The notes: generated by a model from the sequence alone, not told the origin. Shown: positions 20,533-29,595, numbered from the stretch's first letter. The stretch is 64,000 bases of DNA from Bacteroidota bacterium (GCA_038746285.1 JBCDKT010000017.1:1-64000), one strand, 5' to 3'. A program made the numbers and translations.

Positions 20533-20596
20533 ATTGGCTGAATGGGTGATTCGGGCAGCACAATCAGCCAATCGCTCAGTCACCCATTCAGCCAAT
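20533..20596. repeat. 17-bp inverted repeat reaching into the yicC start codon
   Basis: Arms at 20533-20549 and 20580-20596 are perfect complements built on GGCTGAATGGGTGA. The right arm includes the first two bases of the yicC ATG at 20595. Additional GATTGGGTGATTGG words lie on the left side. Folding in mRNA would bury the start codon. Confidence 0.75.
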
Positions 20597-21470
20597 GATC
20601 TCCTCCATGACCGGCTTCGGGCGCGGCACGGCCAGCGCCGACGGGGCCGACGTGACCGTCGAGCTCCGCTCGCTCAACGGGCGCTACGCCGACGTGAGCG
20701 TCCGCGCCCCGCGGAGCCTGGCCGAGCACGAGGCCGAGATACAGAGCCGGGTCAAGGACGCGCTCGACCGTGGGAAGATCAGCGTCAGCGTGCAGGCGCA
20801 GCGCGCCGCCGTCTCGGCCCCGCTCCGGGTGGACGCCGCCGCCGCCGCCGCCTACCGCCAGCTCCTCGACAGAGTCCGCGAGGCCGCCGGCATCGCCGAG
20901 CCTGTTGGGCTGGAGCACGTCCTCCGGTTTCCCGACGTGCTCGTGGCGGTCGAGACGGAGGACGAGGCGGAGGGCGTGTGGGAGGCCACGCAGGCTGCGC
21001 TCGCCGAAGCCCTGGAGGCCCACCTCGCCATGCGGCGGCAGGAAGGCGACGCGCTCGCCGCCGACCTCCGCGCCCGGCTTGGTGCCATCGAGACGGAACT
21101 CGACGCGGTCGAGGCCGACGCGCCGGCCCGCATCGTCGCGGCGCGCGCCGCGATGCACGAGCGCATCGCCGACCTCCTCGGCGACGAGCGCCTCGACCGC
21201 GACCGGCTCGAACTGGAGATCGCCCTCCTCGCCGACCGGCTCGACGTGAACGAGGAGTGCGTCCGCCTCCGCTCCCACCTCGCGCTCTTCCGCGAGGCGC
21301 TCGGCAGCGACGAACCCGTCGGGCGCCGCCTCAACTTCCTCGCCCAAGAGTTCAACCGCGAGATCAACACCATTGCCTCGAAGGCGGGCGACCCCGGCAT
21401 CGCGCACCGCGCGGTCACGATGAAGGAGGAGCTGGAGAAAATCCGCGAGCAGGTGCAGAACGTCGTGTAA
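20595..21470 (+). CDS. yicC: YicC family protein
   Basis: 291 residues with the family start MISSMTGFGRG, then VELRSLNGRYADVSVRAP, and the C-terminal GRRLNFLAQEFNREINTI and MKEELEKIREQVQNVV. YicC-type proteins have been linked to RNA degradation and stationary-phase survival. The ATG at 20595 is the end of a strong palindrome; a second ATG four codons on (MTGFGRG) is an alternative start. gmk follows. Confidence 0.93.
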   Translation: MISSMTGFGRGTASADGADVTVELRSLNGRYADVSVRAPRSLAEHEAEIQSRVKDALDRGKISVSVQAQRAAVSAPLRVDAAAAAAYRQLLDRVREAAGIAEPVGLEHVLRFPDVLVAVETEDEAEGVWEATQAALAEALEAHLAMRRQEGDALAADLRARLGAIETELDAVEADAPARIVAARAAMHERIADLLGDERLDRDRLELEIALLADRLDVNEECVRLRSHLALFREALGSDEPVGRRLNFLAQEFNREINTIASKAGDPGIAHRAVTMKEELEKIREQVQNVV

Positions 21471-21490
21471 GGGCGCAGCACGCTGCGCCC
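21471..21490. repeat. GGGCGCAGC palindrome (yicC-gmk)
   Basis: Perfect 9-bp arms GGGCGCAGC and GCTGCGCCC with a two-base centre, just after the yicC stop. One of several compact GC-rich palindromes in gaps. Confidence 0.6.
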
Positions 21491-21511
21491 CTACTACGTC
21501 AACCTCGACCC

Positions 21512-22072
21512 ATGAAGATCATTGTCCTCACAGCCCCGAGCGGGTCCGGCAAAACGACGATTGCCCGCGCCCTCTTGGCGGCCGAGCCGGGCCTCCGGTT
21601 CTCGGTCTCGGCGACGACGCGCCCGCCGCGCGGGCAGGAGCAGGACGGGGTCGAGTACTTCTTCCTCTCCGACGAGGCGTTCCGGTCGCGCATTGCCGAC
21701 GGGGCATTTCTGGAGTACGAGGAGGTCTACGGCGGGTCGTTCTACGGCACGCTTCGCCAAGAATTAGAGCGCGTGGCCGTGGACAGCCGGGCCGCCCTGC
21801 TCGATATTGACGTCAAGGGTGCGCTCAACGTGAAGCGCCTCTACGGCGACCGCGCCCTCACGCTTTTCATCGCCCCGCCCTCGCTCGCGGCCCTCGCCGA
21901 GCGCCTCCGGGCGCGGGGCACCGACGCCGACGCCGCCATCGCAACGAGGCTCGCCCGCGCCGAACTGGAGATGGGCTACGCACCCGAGTTCGACCACACC
22001 GTCGTCAACGACGACCTCGACACGGCCGTCGAAGAAACCGTAGCGCTCGTGCGCGCGTTTCTCGCGGCCTGA
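21512..22072 (+). CDS. gmk: Guanylate kinase
   Basis: 186 residues from ATG at 21512. The P-loop APSGSGKTT is at 8-16; the GMP-binding part shows VSATTRPPRGQEQDGVEYFF and LEYEEVYGGSFYGT, and the lid and core follow with LLDIDVKGALNVK. It turns GMP into GDP. The yicC-gmk-rpoZ-coaBC order is conserved in Bacteroidota relatives. Confidence 0.96.
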   Translation: MKIIVLTAPSGSGKTTIARALLAAEPGLRFSVSATTRPPRGQEQDGVEYFFLSDEAFRSRIADGAFLEYEEVYGGSFYGTLRQELERVAVDSRAALLDIDVKGALNVKRLYGDRALTLFIAPPSLAALAERLRARGTDADAAIATRLARAELEMGYAPEFDHTVVNDDLDTAVEETVALVRAFLAA

Positions 22073-22103
22073 ACCGACCGCCCCCGCACAACCGCTGCCC
22101 CGT

Positions 22104-22406
22104 ATGGCTATTAAGACCCGCGACACCTCGCACCTCGCCGAGAAAATCGGCAACCTCTACGAGGCCACCGTCATCCTCTCGAAGCGCGCTCGCCAGGTGG
22201 CGACCCACACGAAGGCCGAGCTCGACACCAAGCTCTCCTACTTCGAGGACTTCGGCCTGGAGCCGACCGACGAGATCCGGACCAACGAGGACCAGCTCCG
22301 CGTCTCGCTCGAATACGAGCGCCGCGCCAAGCCCACTGAAGTCGCCATCGAGGAGATGATGGAGGACGAGATCTACTACCGCAACCCCGGGCTGGAAGAG
22401 GGGTGA
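22104..22406 (+). CDS. rpoZ: RNA polymerase omega subunit, Bacteroidota type
   Basis: 100 residues. The core NLYEATVILSKRARQVA matches the conserved omega/Rpb6 helix that latches the beta-prime subunit, and the tail KPTEVAIEEMMEDEIYYR is typical of the Bacteroidota form. It lies between gmk and coaBC, the expected place. Confidence 0.85.
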   Translation: MAIKTRDTSHLAEKIGNLYEATVILSKRARQVATHTKAELDTKLSYFEDFGLEPTDEIRTNEDQLRVSLEYERRAKPTEVAIEEMMEDEIYYRNPGLEEG

Positions 22407-22410
22407 TGAC

Positions 22411-22498
22411 AGGTTTCTAGTTCTTAGTTTCTCGTTTCTGGTTGGTGATTCTAACCCCCATGCCTAACGAAGAACGAGGAACGAGGAACGAGAATCTG
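22411..22498. repeat. Imperfect inverted repeat spanning the coaBC start
   Basis: A left arm made of words TTCTAGTTCTTAGTTTCTCG faces a right arm made of AACGAGGAACGAGGAACGAG. The right arm is inside the first codons of coaBC (after ATG 22460), so residues 2-12 of the protein are encoded by the repeat. Confidence 0.65.
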
Positions 22499-23722
22499 AA
22501 CGGCCGAAAGGTCGTGCTCGGGGTCTCCGGCTCGATTGCGGCCTACAAGGCGGCGGAGCTCCTGCGGCTGCTGAGGAAAGCCGGTGCCGAGGTGCAGGTC
22601 CTGATGACGCCCGACGCGGCGCGCTTCATCACGCCGCTCACGCTCGGCACCCTCTCCGAGCGCGAGGTGCTGACGGAGATCTTCCCCCAGAACGCCGACG
22701 GAAGCTGGACCAAGCACGTCGGCCTCGGCCTCTGGGCCGACCTCTTCGTCGTCGCTCCCGCCACGGCCACGACGCTTGCCAAGCTCGCCACCGGGATCTG
22801 CGACTCCATGCTGACGGCGACGGCGCTCTCTGCGCGCTGTCCGGTCCTGGTGGCCCCGGCGATGGACCACGACATGTGGCTCCACCCGGCGACGCAGCGC
22901 AACCTGCGGACGCTCCGCGCGGACGGCATCGAGGTGATCGACCCGGCGCACGGCGAACTCGCCAGCGGCCTCGTCGGGACCGGGCGGCTGCCCGAGCCGG
23001 CGGTGCTGTTCGAGCGCATTGCGGCCAAGCTGAGCGAGAGGGATAATCAGGCGAGCGGTGCACTCGCTGGAAAGACCGTCCTCGTCACCGCCGGGCCGAC
23101 GCGCGAGGTCATCGACCCGGTGCGCTACCTCACCAACGGCTCGACCGGCACGATGGGCTACGCCCTCGCCGAAGCCGCCGCCCGGCGCGGGGCCGACGTA
23201 ACCCTCGTCAGCGGACCGACGCATCTCGGTACACCGCCCGGCGTCGCCCGGCGGATCGACGTGACGAGCGCGGCCGAGATGCACGCCGCCGTGATGGAGC
23301 ACGCCGAGGCCGACCTCGTCCTCATGGCTGCCGCCGTGGCCGACTACACGCCTGCCGCGCCGAGCGACCGGAAGGCCAAAAAGAGCGAGGCCGACCTGAC
23401 GATCCCCATGCGCCGGACGACCGACATCCTCGCGGCGGTCGGACAGCAGAAGCGCGAAGGGCAGACGCTCGTCGGCTTCGCGCTCGAAACCCACGACGGC
23501 GCGGCGCACGCGCGCGGGAAGCTGGAGCGCAAGAACCTCGACTGGATCGTGCTCAACCACGCGAACGAGGACGGCGCAGGCTTTGGACCGGGCACCAACC
23601 GAGTCACGATCCTCGGGCGCGATGGCTCCCAGCACGATGTCCCGCAGCGCCCGAAGTGCGACGTAGCCGAGGCCGTCCTCGACCGCGTGCTGGCCCCGGC
23701 CGCCGAGCCGGTCGCGCCATGA
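22460..23722 (+). CDS. coaBC: Bifunctional phosphopantothenoylcysteine decarboxylase/synthase CoaBC
   Basis: 420 residues. The CoaC flavoprotein half shows VVLGVSGSIAAYKAAELL, the active-site region WTKHVGLGLWADLFVVAPAT and PAMDHDMW. The CoaB half shows TAGPTREVIDPVRYLTNGST, AAAVADYTPAAPSDRKAKK and LVGFALET. Together they turn phosphopantothenate into phosphopantetheine on the way to coenzyme A. PAMD replaces the PAMN of enterobacteria, which is common in Bacteroidota. The ATG at 22460 lies in a spacer repeat; TTG 22442 and GTG 22445 are less likely starts. The stop overlaps the next start. Confidence 0.95.
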   Translation: MPNEERGTRNENLNGRKVVLGVSGSIAAYKAAELLRLLRKAGAEVQVLMTPDAARFITPLTLGTLSEREVLTEIFPQNADGSWTKHVGLGLWADLFVVAPATATTLAKLATGICDSMLTATALSARCPVLVAPAMDHDMWLHPATQRNLRTLRADGIEVIDPAHGELASGLVGTGRLPEPAVLFERIAAKLSERDNQASGALAGKTVLVTAGPTREVIDPVRYLTNGSTGTMGYALAEAAARRGADVTLVSGPTHLGTPPGVARRIDVTSAAEMHAAVMEHAEADLVLMAAAVADYTPAAPSDRKAKKSEADLTIPMRRTTDILAAVGQQKREGQTLVGFALETHDGAAHARGKLERKNLDWIVLNHANEDGAGFGPGTNRVTILGRDGSQHDVPQRPKCDVAEAVLDRVLAPAAEPVAP

Positions 23723-24339
23723 GCCTCCGCTACCTCGCCCTCGGCGACTCGTACACGATTGGCGAGAAGGTCGCCCCCGAGGTCCGCTGGCCGGTCCTGC
23801 TGGCCGACGAGCTTCGGGCACGCGGCGTCGACGTCGCCCCGCCGACGATCATCGCCCAGACCGGCTGGACGACTGGCGAACTCGGCGCGGCCCTCGACGA
23901 GGCCGACGTGGAGGACCGGTTCGATCTCGTCTCGCTCCTGATCGGCGTCAACGACCAGTACGACGGGTGCAGCGCGGCCGACTTTCGCCCTGCCTTTCGG
24001 GCGCTCTTGCGCCGCGCCGTCGGGTTCGCGAGCGGCGAGGCCCGGCGTGTCCTCGTCCTCTCGATTCCAGATTGGGGTGTGACGCCCCACGCCGAGCAGG
24101 ACGACCGGAGCGCCGAGCAGATCGGGGCAGAGATCGACGTCTACAACGCGGTGGTCCGCGAGGAGACGGAGCGAGTGGGCGCGCACTTCGTGGATGTCAC
24201 CCCCATCTCCCGCACCGCCTTCGGCGACCCGTCGCTCACGGCCGAGGACGGCCTCCACCCGTCGGGCGCGATGTACGCGGCGTGGACCGAACGTGCGCTG
24301 ACGGCTGCATTGAGCGCTTCGAGTCGGAAGGCCATGTAA
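23719..24339 (+). CDS. SGNH/GDSL hydrolase
   Basis: 206 residues. Block I is YLALGDSYTIGE with the nucleophile serine near residue 11, block III is IGVNDQY, and block V is EDGLHPSG with the catalytic Asp and His. There is no signal peptide, so a cytoplasmic esterase or lipase is likely; the substrate is unknown. The ATG overlaps the coaBC stop (ATGA), which couples their translation. Confidence 0.88.
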   Translation: MSLRYLALGDSYTIGEKVAPEVRWPVLLADELRARGVDVAPPTIIAQTGWTTGELGAALDEADVEDRFDLVSLLIGVNDQYDGCSAADFRPAFRALLRRAVGFASGEARRVLVLSIPDWGVTPHAEQDDRSAEQIGAEIDVYNAVVREETERVGAHFVDVTPISRTAFGDPSLTAEDGLHPSGAMYAAWTERALTAALSASSRKAM

Positions 24340-24405
24340 TGCTCCTGACTGGCGTACCATGCGTCCATCCGACACTCAATTGCAGGTTAGGCAGCCCCTG
24401 GACGA

Positions 24406-24789
24406 ATGCGCCATGTCGTAGCCTTCACTCTGCTCTCGCTGGTGCTGGGAGCTTGCGTCAGCTCGCGGCAGTCAGCTTGCGAGAGATACTTCCCCTCCTG
24501 CGACCGGGAGGCAGAGCGTCCGTCATGCGAGACGTTGACTTGGCCTTCTGGTCGGCCGCTCGACTCGGACAGACTGGTGGGGCGAGTGACTGAGGACCAC
24601 GTCGCCTCGTTCTTCGGTCCCGAAGTGACGCTGGACTCATTCTCGGTTCGGGCTGCCGGGGCGGACTCTTTCTGGTACTACGACGGGAGCGGCCGAATAA
24701 ACGGCGGCATGATGATCGGTTCGGAGGAGCTTTTAGCCCTTCGTGGCTGCGGCGTGATCGCTACGTTTACTCTCGTCATCTACAACTAA
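24406..24789 (+). CDS. Small putative lipoprotein
   Basis: 127 residues with a lipobox LVLGAC, cleavage before C16. The mature part has several cysteines (CERYFPSC, SCETLTW, RGCGV) and no recognised domain. G+C looks lower than in neighbouring genes. Probably anchored in the outer membrane. Function unknown. Confidence 0.65.
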   Translation: MRHVVAFTLLSLVLGACVSSRQSACERYFPSCDREAERPSCETLTWPSGRPLDSDRLVGRVTEDHVASFFGPEVTLDSFSVRAAGADSFWYYDGSGRINGGMMIGSEELLALRGCGVIATFTLVIYN

Positions 24790-24792
24790 GGT

Positions 24793-25344
24793 GTGCCCAG
24801 GCTGCATAACATCTGTTACACCACCCGTGACCGCTTGAGCGAACCTTCCGTCCGGCTCGAACCTATCGGCCAGCACCATGCTGCGGCCGTTCAGCGTCTG
24901 GCCTCCGATCCCGCCATCGGAGCCACCTCGAACGTCCCGTCCCCCTACCCCGACGGAGGGGCCGAGGCCTGGATCGCCTCCGAAGTCGACAAGCGCACCG
25001 CCGGTCGGTCCTATGCTTTCGCTGTGCTCGACGCCACCGGCGAGGTCGTCGGCGTGGTAACCCTCGTGGGTGTGGACCTGGAGGCCGGCACGGCCGGGCT
25101 CGGGTATTGGATCGGGGTCCCGTACTGGGGGCGAGGGTACGCGACGGCAGCGGCGCGGGCCTGCGTCCGGTACGCCCGGGAGGCGTTGGGCCTACGCCGT
25201 ATCGGGGCGGCCTGCCTGGAGCGGAACAGAGCGTCACGGCGGGTGCTGGAGAAGGCAGGGTTTGAGGTGGTAGGGCCGGGCAAGCCAGACCCACGCGGGC
25301 TGATCCTGAGGTATGAGCAGCGCGTCGATGCTGAGCCGGCGTAG
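24793..25344 (+). CDS. GNAT family N-acetyltransferase (RimJ-like)
   Basis: Up to 183 residues from GTG at 24793. The GNAT core is clear: VVGVVTLVGVD, GLGYWIGVPYWGRGYATAAARACVRYA with the acetyl-CoA loop, and CLERNRASRRVLEKAGFEV. The pattern is that of the RimJ/RimL-type branch that acetylates protein N-termini or small amines. The start is uncertain: TTG at 24835 gives SEPSVRLEPIG, closer to the family's usual beginning. Confidence 0.83.
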   Translation: MPRLHNICYTTRDRLSEPSVRLEPIGQHHAAAVQRLASDPAIGATSNVPSPYPDGGAEAWIASEVDKRTAGRSYAFAVLDATGEVVGVVTLVGVDLEAGTAGLGYWIGVPYWGRGYATAAARACVRYAREALGLRRIGAACLERNRASRRVLEKAGFEVVGPGKPDPRGLILRYEQRVDAEPA

Positions 25345-25538
25345 CACCCCTGCGGGCCGGCAGCACCTTCCGGTGCCTGATGGCATGCTCGTAGCCGAGG
25401 TCGTGCAGGTCGGACCTCGGCACGATGCCTATCGGTAGCTTCTGTCGAGGAAATATGCCAACCAGTCTCTGCTGCTGTCTTGCGCGACCAATCCGTCGCC
25501 GACGTTCCTTGCCTTGATGCATCCTAGCGTCGCGTCCC

Positions 25539-26009
25539 ATGAGGCCGCTCCCATTCCGTGAACCGCTCCTCCGTGCGAACGCGACCGAGAACGTGTTCGA
25601 CCGCGCCGTGAACTATGTCGAAACCGGGGCCGTGCGGTGGCTGGTCCGGCGTGGGGAGGCGCTCGCCGCCGAGGTCCGCGGCAGCGAATGGAAACCGTAT
25701 CAGGTGCGAGTGACGCTCGACGGAGAGGGCGTCCGCGAGGTCCGCTGCTCCTGCCCGTACGACTGGGGCGGTTGGTGCAAGCACGCCGTTGCGGCACTCC
25801 TCGTCGCCCTCGACGATCCGCCGTCCATCGAGGAGCGGCCTCCGCTCGGCGAAACGCTGGCAGCGCTCGAACAGGAGAAACTGGCCGACCTGCTGAGCGC
25901 ACTGGCCGACGAGCACCCGGAGCTTCTGGCTGAGATCGAGGGACGGATCAACCCGGCGTGGGTGCGGCCGGCTCAGCCCGAGGACGAGTGGGGCCCCGAG
26001 GGATGGTGA
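25539..26009 (+). CDS. Standalone SWIM zinc-finger protein
   Basis: 156 residues. CSCPYDWGGWCKHAVAALL is a SWIM zinc finger (CxC...CxH) centred near residue 75. Before it is VRVTLDGEGVREVR, a common lead-in. Most bacterial SWIM proteins are much longer and associate with helicases or WGR proteins; here the finger is almost alone. Preceded by 194 bp with a small CCGAGGTC / GACCTCGG hairpin. Role unknown, probably nucleic-acid or protein binding. Confidence 0.75.
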   Translation: MRPLPFREPLLRANATENVFDRAVNYVETGAVRWLVRRGEALAAEVRGSEWKPYQVRVTLDGEGVREVRCSCPYDWGGWCKHAVAALLVALDDPPSIEERPPLGETLAALEQEKLADLLSALADEHPELLAEIEGRINPAWVRPAQPEDEWGPEGW

Positions 26010-26092
26010 GAAATCCGTGCAGATACGGGCGCTGCGTCACCCGCCGGGCAGCGTGCCGTACTCTGACCCATCGCTCACCATCCGGTATCGCT

Positions 26093-26671
26093 ATGACTAC
26101 CGTCTCCTCAACCCTCTCGAACGCCCACCTGCGTACCCTCCTCGCCGACGCCGAAGCGGTCCGCGCCGAGGCCGAGCGGCTCCGCGCCGAGCTCACAGAC
26201 GCGCAGCTCACCTGGAAGCCGGCCCCCGACGTGTGGAGCGTCGCCGACTGCTTCGAGCACCTGCGCAGGGCGGACAAGGCGTACGGCCGGGCGCTCCCGG
26301 AAGCCATCGGGCGGATGGAGCCGGGGGGCGGACCGTTCAGGCCGTCGCTCTTCGGCGGGTGGTTCATCAAGTTCGCCTCGCCGGAGTCGGGCATGAAGCT
26401 GAAAGCGCCGAAGGCGATCCGTCCCCGGCGCGGCGGGCCCTCGACCGAGGCCGGGGCGCTCGGCCGGTTCCTTGATCAGCAGGCGGCGCTCCTGGGCCTG
26501 ATCCAGGACGCAGACGGGAAGGACCTCAACACGGGCACGTTTCCGTCGCCGCTCCTGGGCCTCATCCGGTTCACCGTCGGCGAGGCGCTGACGCTGCTGG
26601 TCCGGCACGAGCAGCGCCACCTCGGGCAGGCGCTCCGCGTCACCGAGCACCCAGGCTTCCCGCGCGCCTGA
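26093..26671 (+). CDS. DinB family protein
   Basis: 192 residues from ATG at 26093. The motifs QLTWKPAPDVWSVADCFEHL and LLVRHEQRHLGQALRV supply the three histidine metal ligands of the DinB four-helix bundle. Members include bacillithiol transferases and metal-dependent hydrolases. A 235-bp gap follows, which holds short direct repeats (TCTGCGGTC) but no gene. Confidence 0.82.
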   Translation: MTTVSSTLSNAHLRTLLADAEAVRAEAERLRAELTDAQLTWKPAPDVWSVADCFEHLRRADKAYGRALPEAIGRMEPGGGPFRPSLFGGWFIKFASPESGMKLKAPKAIRPRRGGPSTEAGALGRFLDQQAALLGLIQDADGKDLNTGTFPSPLLGLIRFTVGEALTLLVRHEQRHLGQALRVTEHPGFPRA

Positions 26672-26906
26672 GCCGATTTGAGGAAGCGAGCCGGGGAGCC
26701 GAGACTCAGGGCGTAGGGGGTACCATGGATCTGTTGCCCCCGCGAAGCTTTCTGCTGGCCTCGTGACCACGGGCGGCCGACCGCTAGGCCCAGCACGGCC
26801 CCGCCGTCTGCGGTCCGTCGTCTGCGGTCTCAGCGCCCACTGCCGCGTTTTCGGGACCATCGGACGAGCTTCATAACAAGCTTCAGCCTCTCGTCCCTCG
26901 GTGCCC

Positions 26907-27557
26907 ATGCCTCGTCTCGCCCTGCTTCTGTTTCTCGCTGCCGGACTCGCGGCGTGCGCCTCTGACCTCGTCGAGACGGCCGTCCGCCAGGGCGACCGGG
27001 CGATGAACCGGCTCCGCTACACCGAGGCCGTCGAGCACTTCGACCGGGCGATCGCCGCCGACGCGGAGCGGGCCGACGCCTTCCTCGGGCGCGGGCGCGC
27101 CTACTGGGCGATGGGGCAGTTCGAGAACGCCGTGGCCGACCTCGACCGGGCGATTGACCTCGACCCCGGCGGGGCGTGGGCCTACTATTTCCGGGGCTCC
27201 AGCCGCCTCCAACTCGGCCGCTTCGAGCCCGGGATCGAGGACCTCGTGGAGGCCGCTCGGACGGAAGGGCTGCCGGTCGAGGACCGGCGGCGGGCGCACT
27301 ACCTGCGCGCCGTGGCCCACATGCACCTCGAACAGTACGGTGCCGGCATCGAGGCGCTCACCGAGAGCATCGCGCTCCGGCCCGACTTCGCGTTCTACTA
27401 CTTCGAGCGCGGACAGCTCTACGAGATGACCGGCCAGACCGACGCTGCCGTGGCCGACTTCGAGCAGTACCTATCGCTCGCCGAACCGGACACCGAGCTT
27501 GCCGAGCAGGCGCAGCAGCGGCTGGCCGCCCTCCGTCCTGCGACCGCGACGAGCTAG
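26907..27557 (+). CDS. TPR-repeat lipoprotein
   Basis: 216 residues from ATG at 26907 (a GTG two codons earlier is possible). Lipobox LAACAS, then about five tetratricopeptide repeats (MNRLRYTEAVEHFDRAIA, AFLGRGRAYWAMGQFENAVA, AYYFRGSSRLQLGRFEPGI). Such lipoproteins act as scaffolds in the periplasm. It converges with the GMC oxidoreductase gene; only seven bases separate the stops. Confidence 0.83.
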   Translation: MPRLALLLFLAAGLAACASDLVETAVRQGDRAMNRLRYTEAVEHFDRAIAADAERADAFLGRGRAYWAMGQFENAVADLDRAIDLDPGGAWAYYFRGSSRLQLGRFEPGIEDLVEAARTEGLPVEDRRRAHYLRAVAHMHLEQYGAGIEALTESIALRPDFAFYYFERGQLYEMTGQTDAAVADFEQYLSLAEPDTELAEQAQQRLAALRPATATS

Positions 27558-27564
27558 CCGCTGG

Positions 27565-29595
27565 TCAGGCGGCTGCAGCCGCAGGCCGGCGCGCCGGTCG
27601 TGCCGAGGTGGTCTTCAGGCCTTGCGCCGTGTGGTGGGCGATGGCCATCACCGAGAGCATCGGGTTGACGCCGCTGGACTCGGGGAAGCAGCTCGCGTCG
27701 GCGACGTAGAGGCCGGCCACGCCGCGCACCGCGCCGTCGGGCTGGACGGGGTGGCGCGCCGCGTCGCCGCCCATGCGGCAGGTCCCCATCTGGTGCGCGG
27801 TGAAGAGCGGGAACCGGTTCGCCTTCCAGCCCCAGCCCGGCAGGCTCGCCAGCAGCTTCTCCAACTCGACCTCGCCGTGGACGCGCTGGTAGACCGGCGC
27901 GGAGTTGTGCGGGAAGAAGACCTCCTCGGCCCCGGCGGCGAGGTGGATCCGGCACGCCTCGGTGATGCCGCGCAGCAGGTGGTTGCGGTCGTAGCTGCTG
28001 AGGGCGTACCGCAAGACCGGCTGCCCGTTCTTGTCGGCCTCGACGCGGCCCCCGTCGCGGTCGCGGGTGAGGACGATGAACGAGCCGAGGTGGGCGGCGT
28101 GCTGCATCGTGGCCTTGTGCTGCGCGCCGGAGCGCCACGGCAGCGCGAGGCCGAGGATGCCCGCGTGCGCCGGCGGCGTCTCCAGCTTCGGCCCGTAGAG
28201 GTCGTCGAGCTTCGAGAACTCGCTCGAGACGACGCTCATCATCGGGCCGTACCACGGCTCCATCGGCTCCGGGTAGCGGGCGGCGACGGCGACGGTCGGG
28301 TGGAAGAAGAGGTGCCGCCCGAGGTGCGGGTGCTCAACCCCGCTGCGCATCAGGAGCGCCGGCGTGTGGATCGAGCCCGCCGCGACGACGACGCGGTCGG
28401 CCCGAACCGTGACGCGCACGCGCGGCCCGCCTTCGGGCGCGTAGACCCCGACGAGGCCCGTCGCCCGCCCGTTTTCGATCACGACGCGCTCGACGGTCGT
28501 CTCGGCGAGGATGCGGGCACCGTGCCGGACGGCGCGGTGGAGGCTCGTGCGGAGCGTGCTTTGCTTCAGCCCGTCGCGGTCGCCGAAGGGGGCGAAGCCG
28601 AGGCGCTGCCACTCGGCCTCGGTCTCGGGCGGGCGCTGGTTGCGCGGGATGTCGGCGACGTGGTAGCCCAGCGCCTCGCAGCCCTCGCGGAGCGCCCGGT
28701 TCTGCGGGTTGTCGCGCGTGCCCGGGTCCACGCCGATGTGGAAGTCGTCTTCGAGCGCGTCGAAGCTCCGCTGGAACGCCGGGCTGCGGAAATGGGGGGC
28801 GCTGTGCCTGTCGGCCCACTGCCGGAGGATGTAGTCCGGCGTGCGAAACGCCCCGGCCCAGTTGACCGTCGTCCCGCCGCCGAGGCAGCTTCCGGCGAGG
28901 ACGCTGACCGAGCCGCTCTTCGTGGTGAGCGCGCCCTGCTGCTCGTAGAGCCGCTCCATCGCCTCCGTCTCGCGCTGCGCGAACGCGTCGCGGTCCACGT
29001 ACGGCCCCTTCTCGACCACGATCACGTCCTGCCCGGCCGCGGCCAGTTCGCCCGCCACGACGCCGCCCCCCGCCCCGCTCCCGACGATCACCGTCTCACA
29101 CGAGAGCGTGAGGTCGCGCTCCGGCGCGAGCGGCTCGATGGCGCGCTCGAACGCCGGCGGCTCCGCGGGCGGGCCGGGGTAGCCGATGGCGGGCCAGTTC
29201 GGGTTGGGCTGTCCGGCCTCGGCGTAGCCGTAGAACAGCAGCGCCGTCGCGTTCTTCAGGCTCGCGAAGCCCTTCCGGAGCGGCGGGATCGGCGAGAGCG
29301 ACCACCGCTGGAGGAGTGTCTCGCGCTGGACCGCCGAGAGCGCCGTGATTGGCTTCGGCGGGCCGCCCCAGGTCAGCCCGAGCAGGCGCGAGCCGAGGAG
29401 GTCGAGGAGCTGACCGAACTCCTTCTGCTGCGCCGCCGGGAGCGTCCCAATGAGGTCCGCGAAGAGGCCGGGCACGTCGAGGTCGGAGGCCCGGCGCGCC
29501 CAGAAGCCGTGCGGGTCATGCTCGCGCTGGATTGAGGGCACGAGGGCGTCGCAGGCTGCGCAGAGGGCGTCGCGTCGAGAAGGCGTCAGCGTCAT
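27565..29595 (-). CDS. GMC-type FAD-dependent oxidoreductase
   Basis: 676 residues. A helical N-terminal segment (about 1-165) precedes the dinucleotide-binding motif VIVGSGAGGGVVAGELAAAG and ENGR/EKG-type VVEKGPYVDRD. Further marks are SVLAGSCLGGGTTVNWAG for FAD attachment and the C-terminal ASCFPESSGVNPMLSVMAIAHHTA with the catalytic His-Asn pair. Size and N-terminal extension resemble long-chain alcohol oxidases and related enzymes. Substrate not known. Confidence 0.88.
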   Translation of the reverse strand: MTLTPSRRDALCAACDALVPSIQREHDPHGFWARRASDLDVPGLFADLIGTLPAAQQKEFGQLLDLLGSRLLGLTWGGPPKPITALSAVQRETLLQRWSLSPIPPLRKGFASLKNATALLFYGYAEAGQPNPNWPAIGYPGPPAEPPAFERAIEPLAPERDLTLSCETVIVGSGAGGGVVAGELAAAGQDVIVVEKGPYVDRDAFAQRETEAMERLYEQQGALTTKSGSVSVLAGSCLGGGTTVNWAGAFRTPDYILRQWADRHSAPHFRSPAFQRSFDALEDDFHIGVDPGTRDNPQNRALREGCEALGYHVADIPRNQRPPETEAEWQRLGFAPFGDRDGLKQSTLRTSLHRAVRHGARILAETTVERVVIENGRATGLVGVYAPEGGPRVRVTVRADRVVVAAGSIHTPALLMRSGVEHPHLGRHLFFHPTVAVAARYPEPMEPWYGPMMSVVSSEFSKLDDLYGPKLETPPAHAGILGLALPWRSGAQHKATMQHAAHLGSFIVLTRDRDGGRVEADKNGQPVLRYALSSYDRNHLLRGITEACRIHLAAGAEEVFFPHNSAPVYQRVHGEVELEKLLASLPGWGWKANRFPLFTAHQMGTCRMGGDAARHPVQPDGAVRGVAGLYVADASCFPESSGVNPMLSVMAIAHHTAQGLKTTSARPARRPAAAAA

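Noticed and set aside
27499-29535. Long plus-strand frame opposite the GMC oxidoreductase
   Set aside because: Shadow of the oxidoreductase codons; no motifs.
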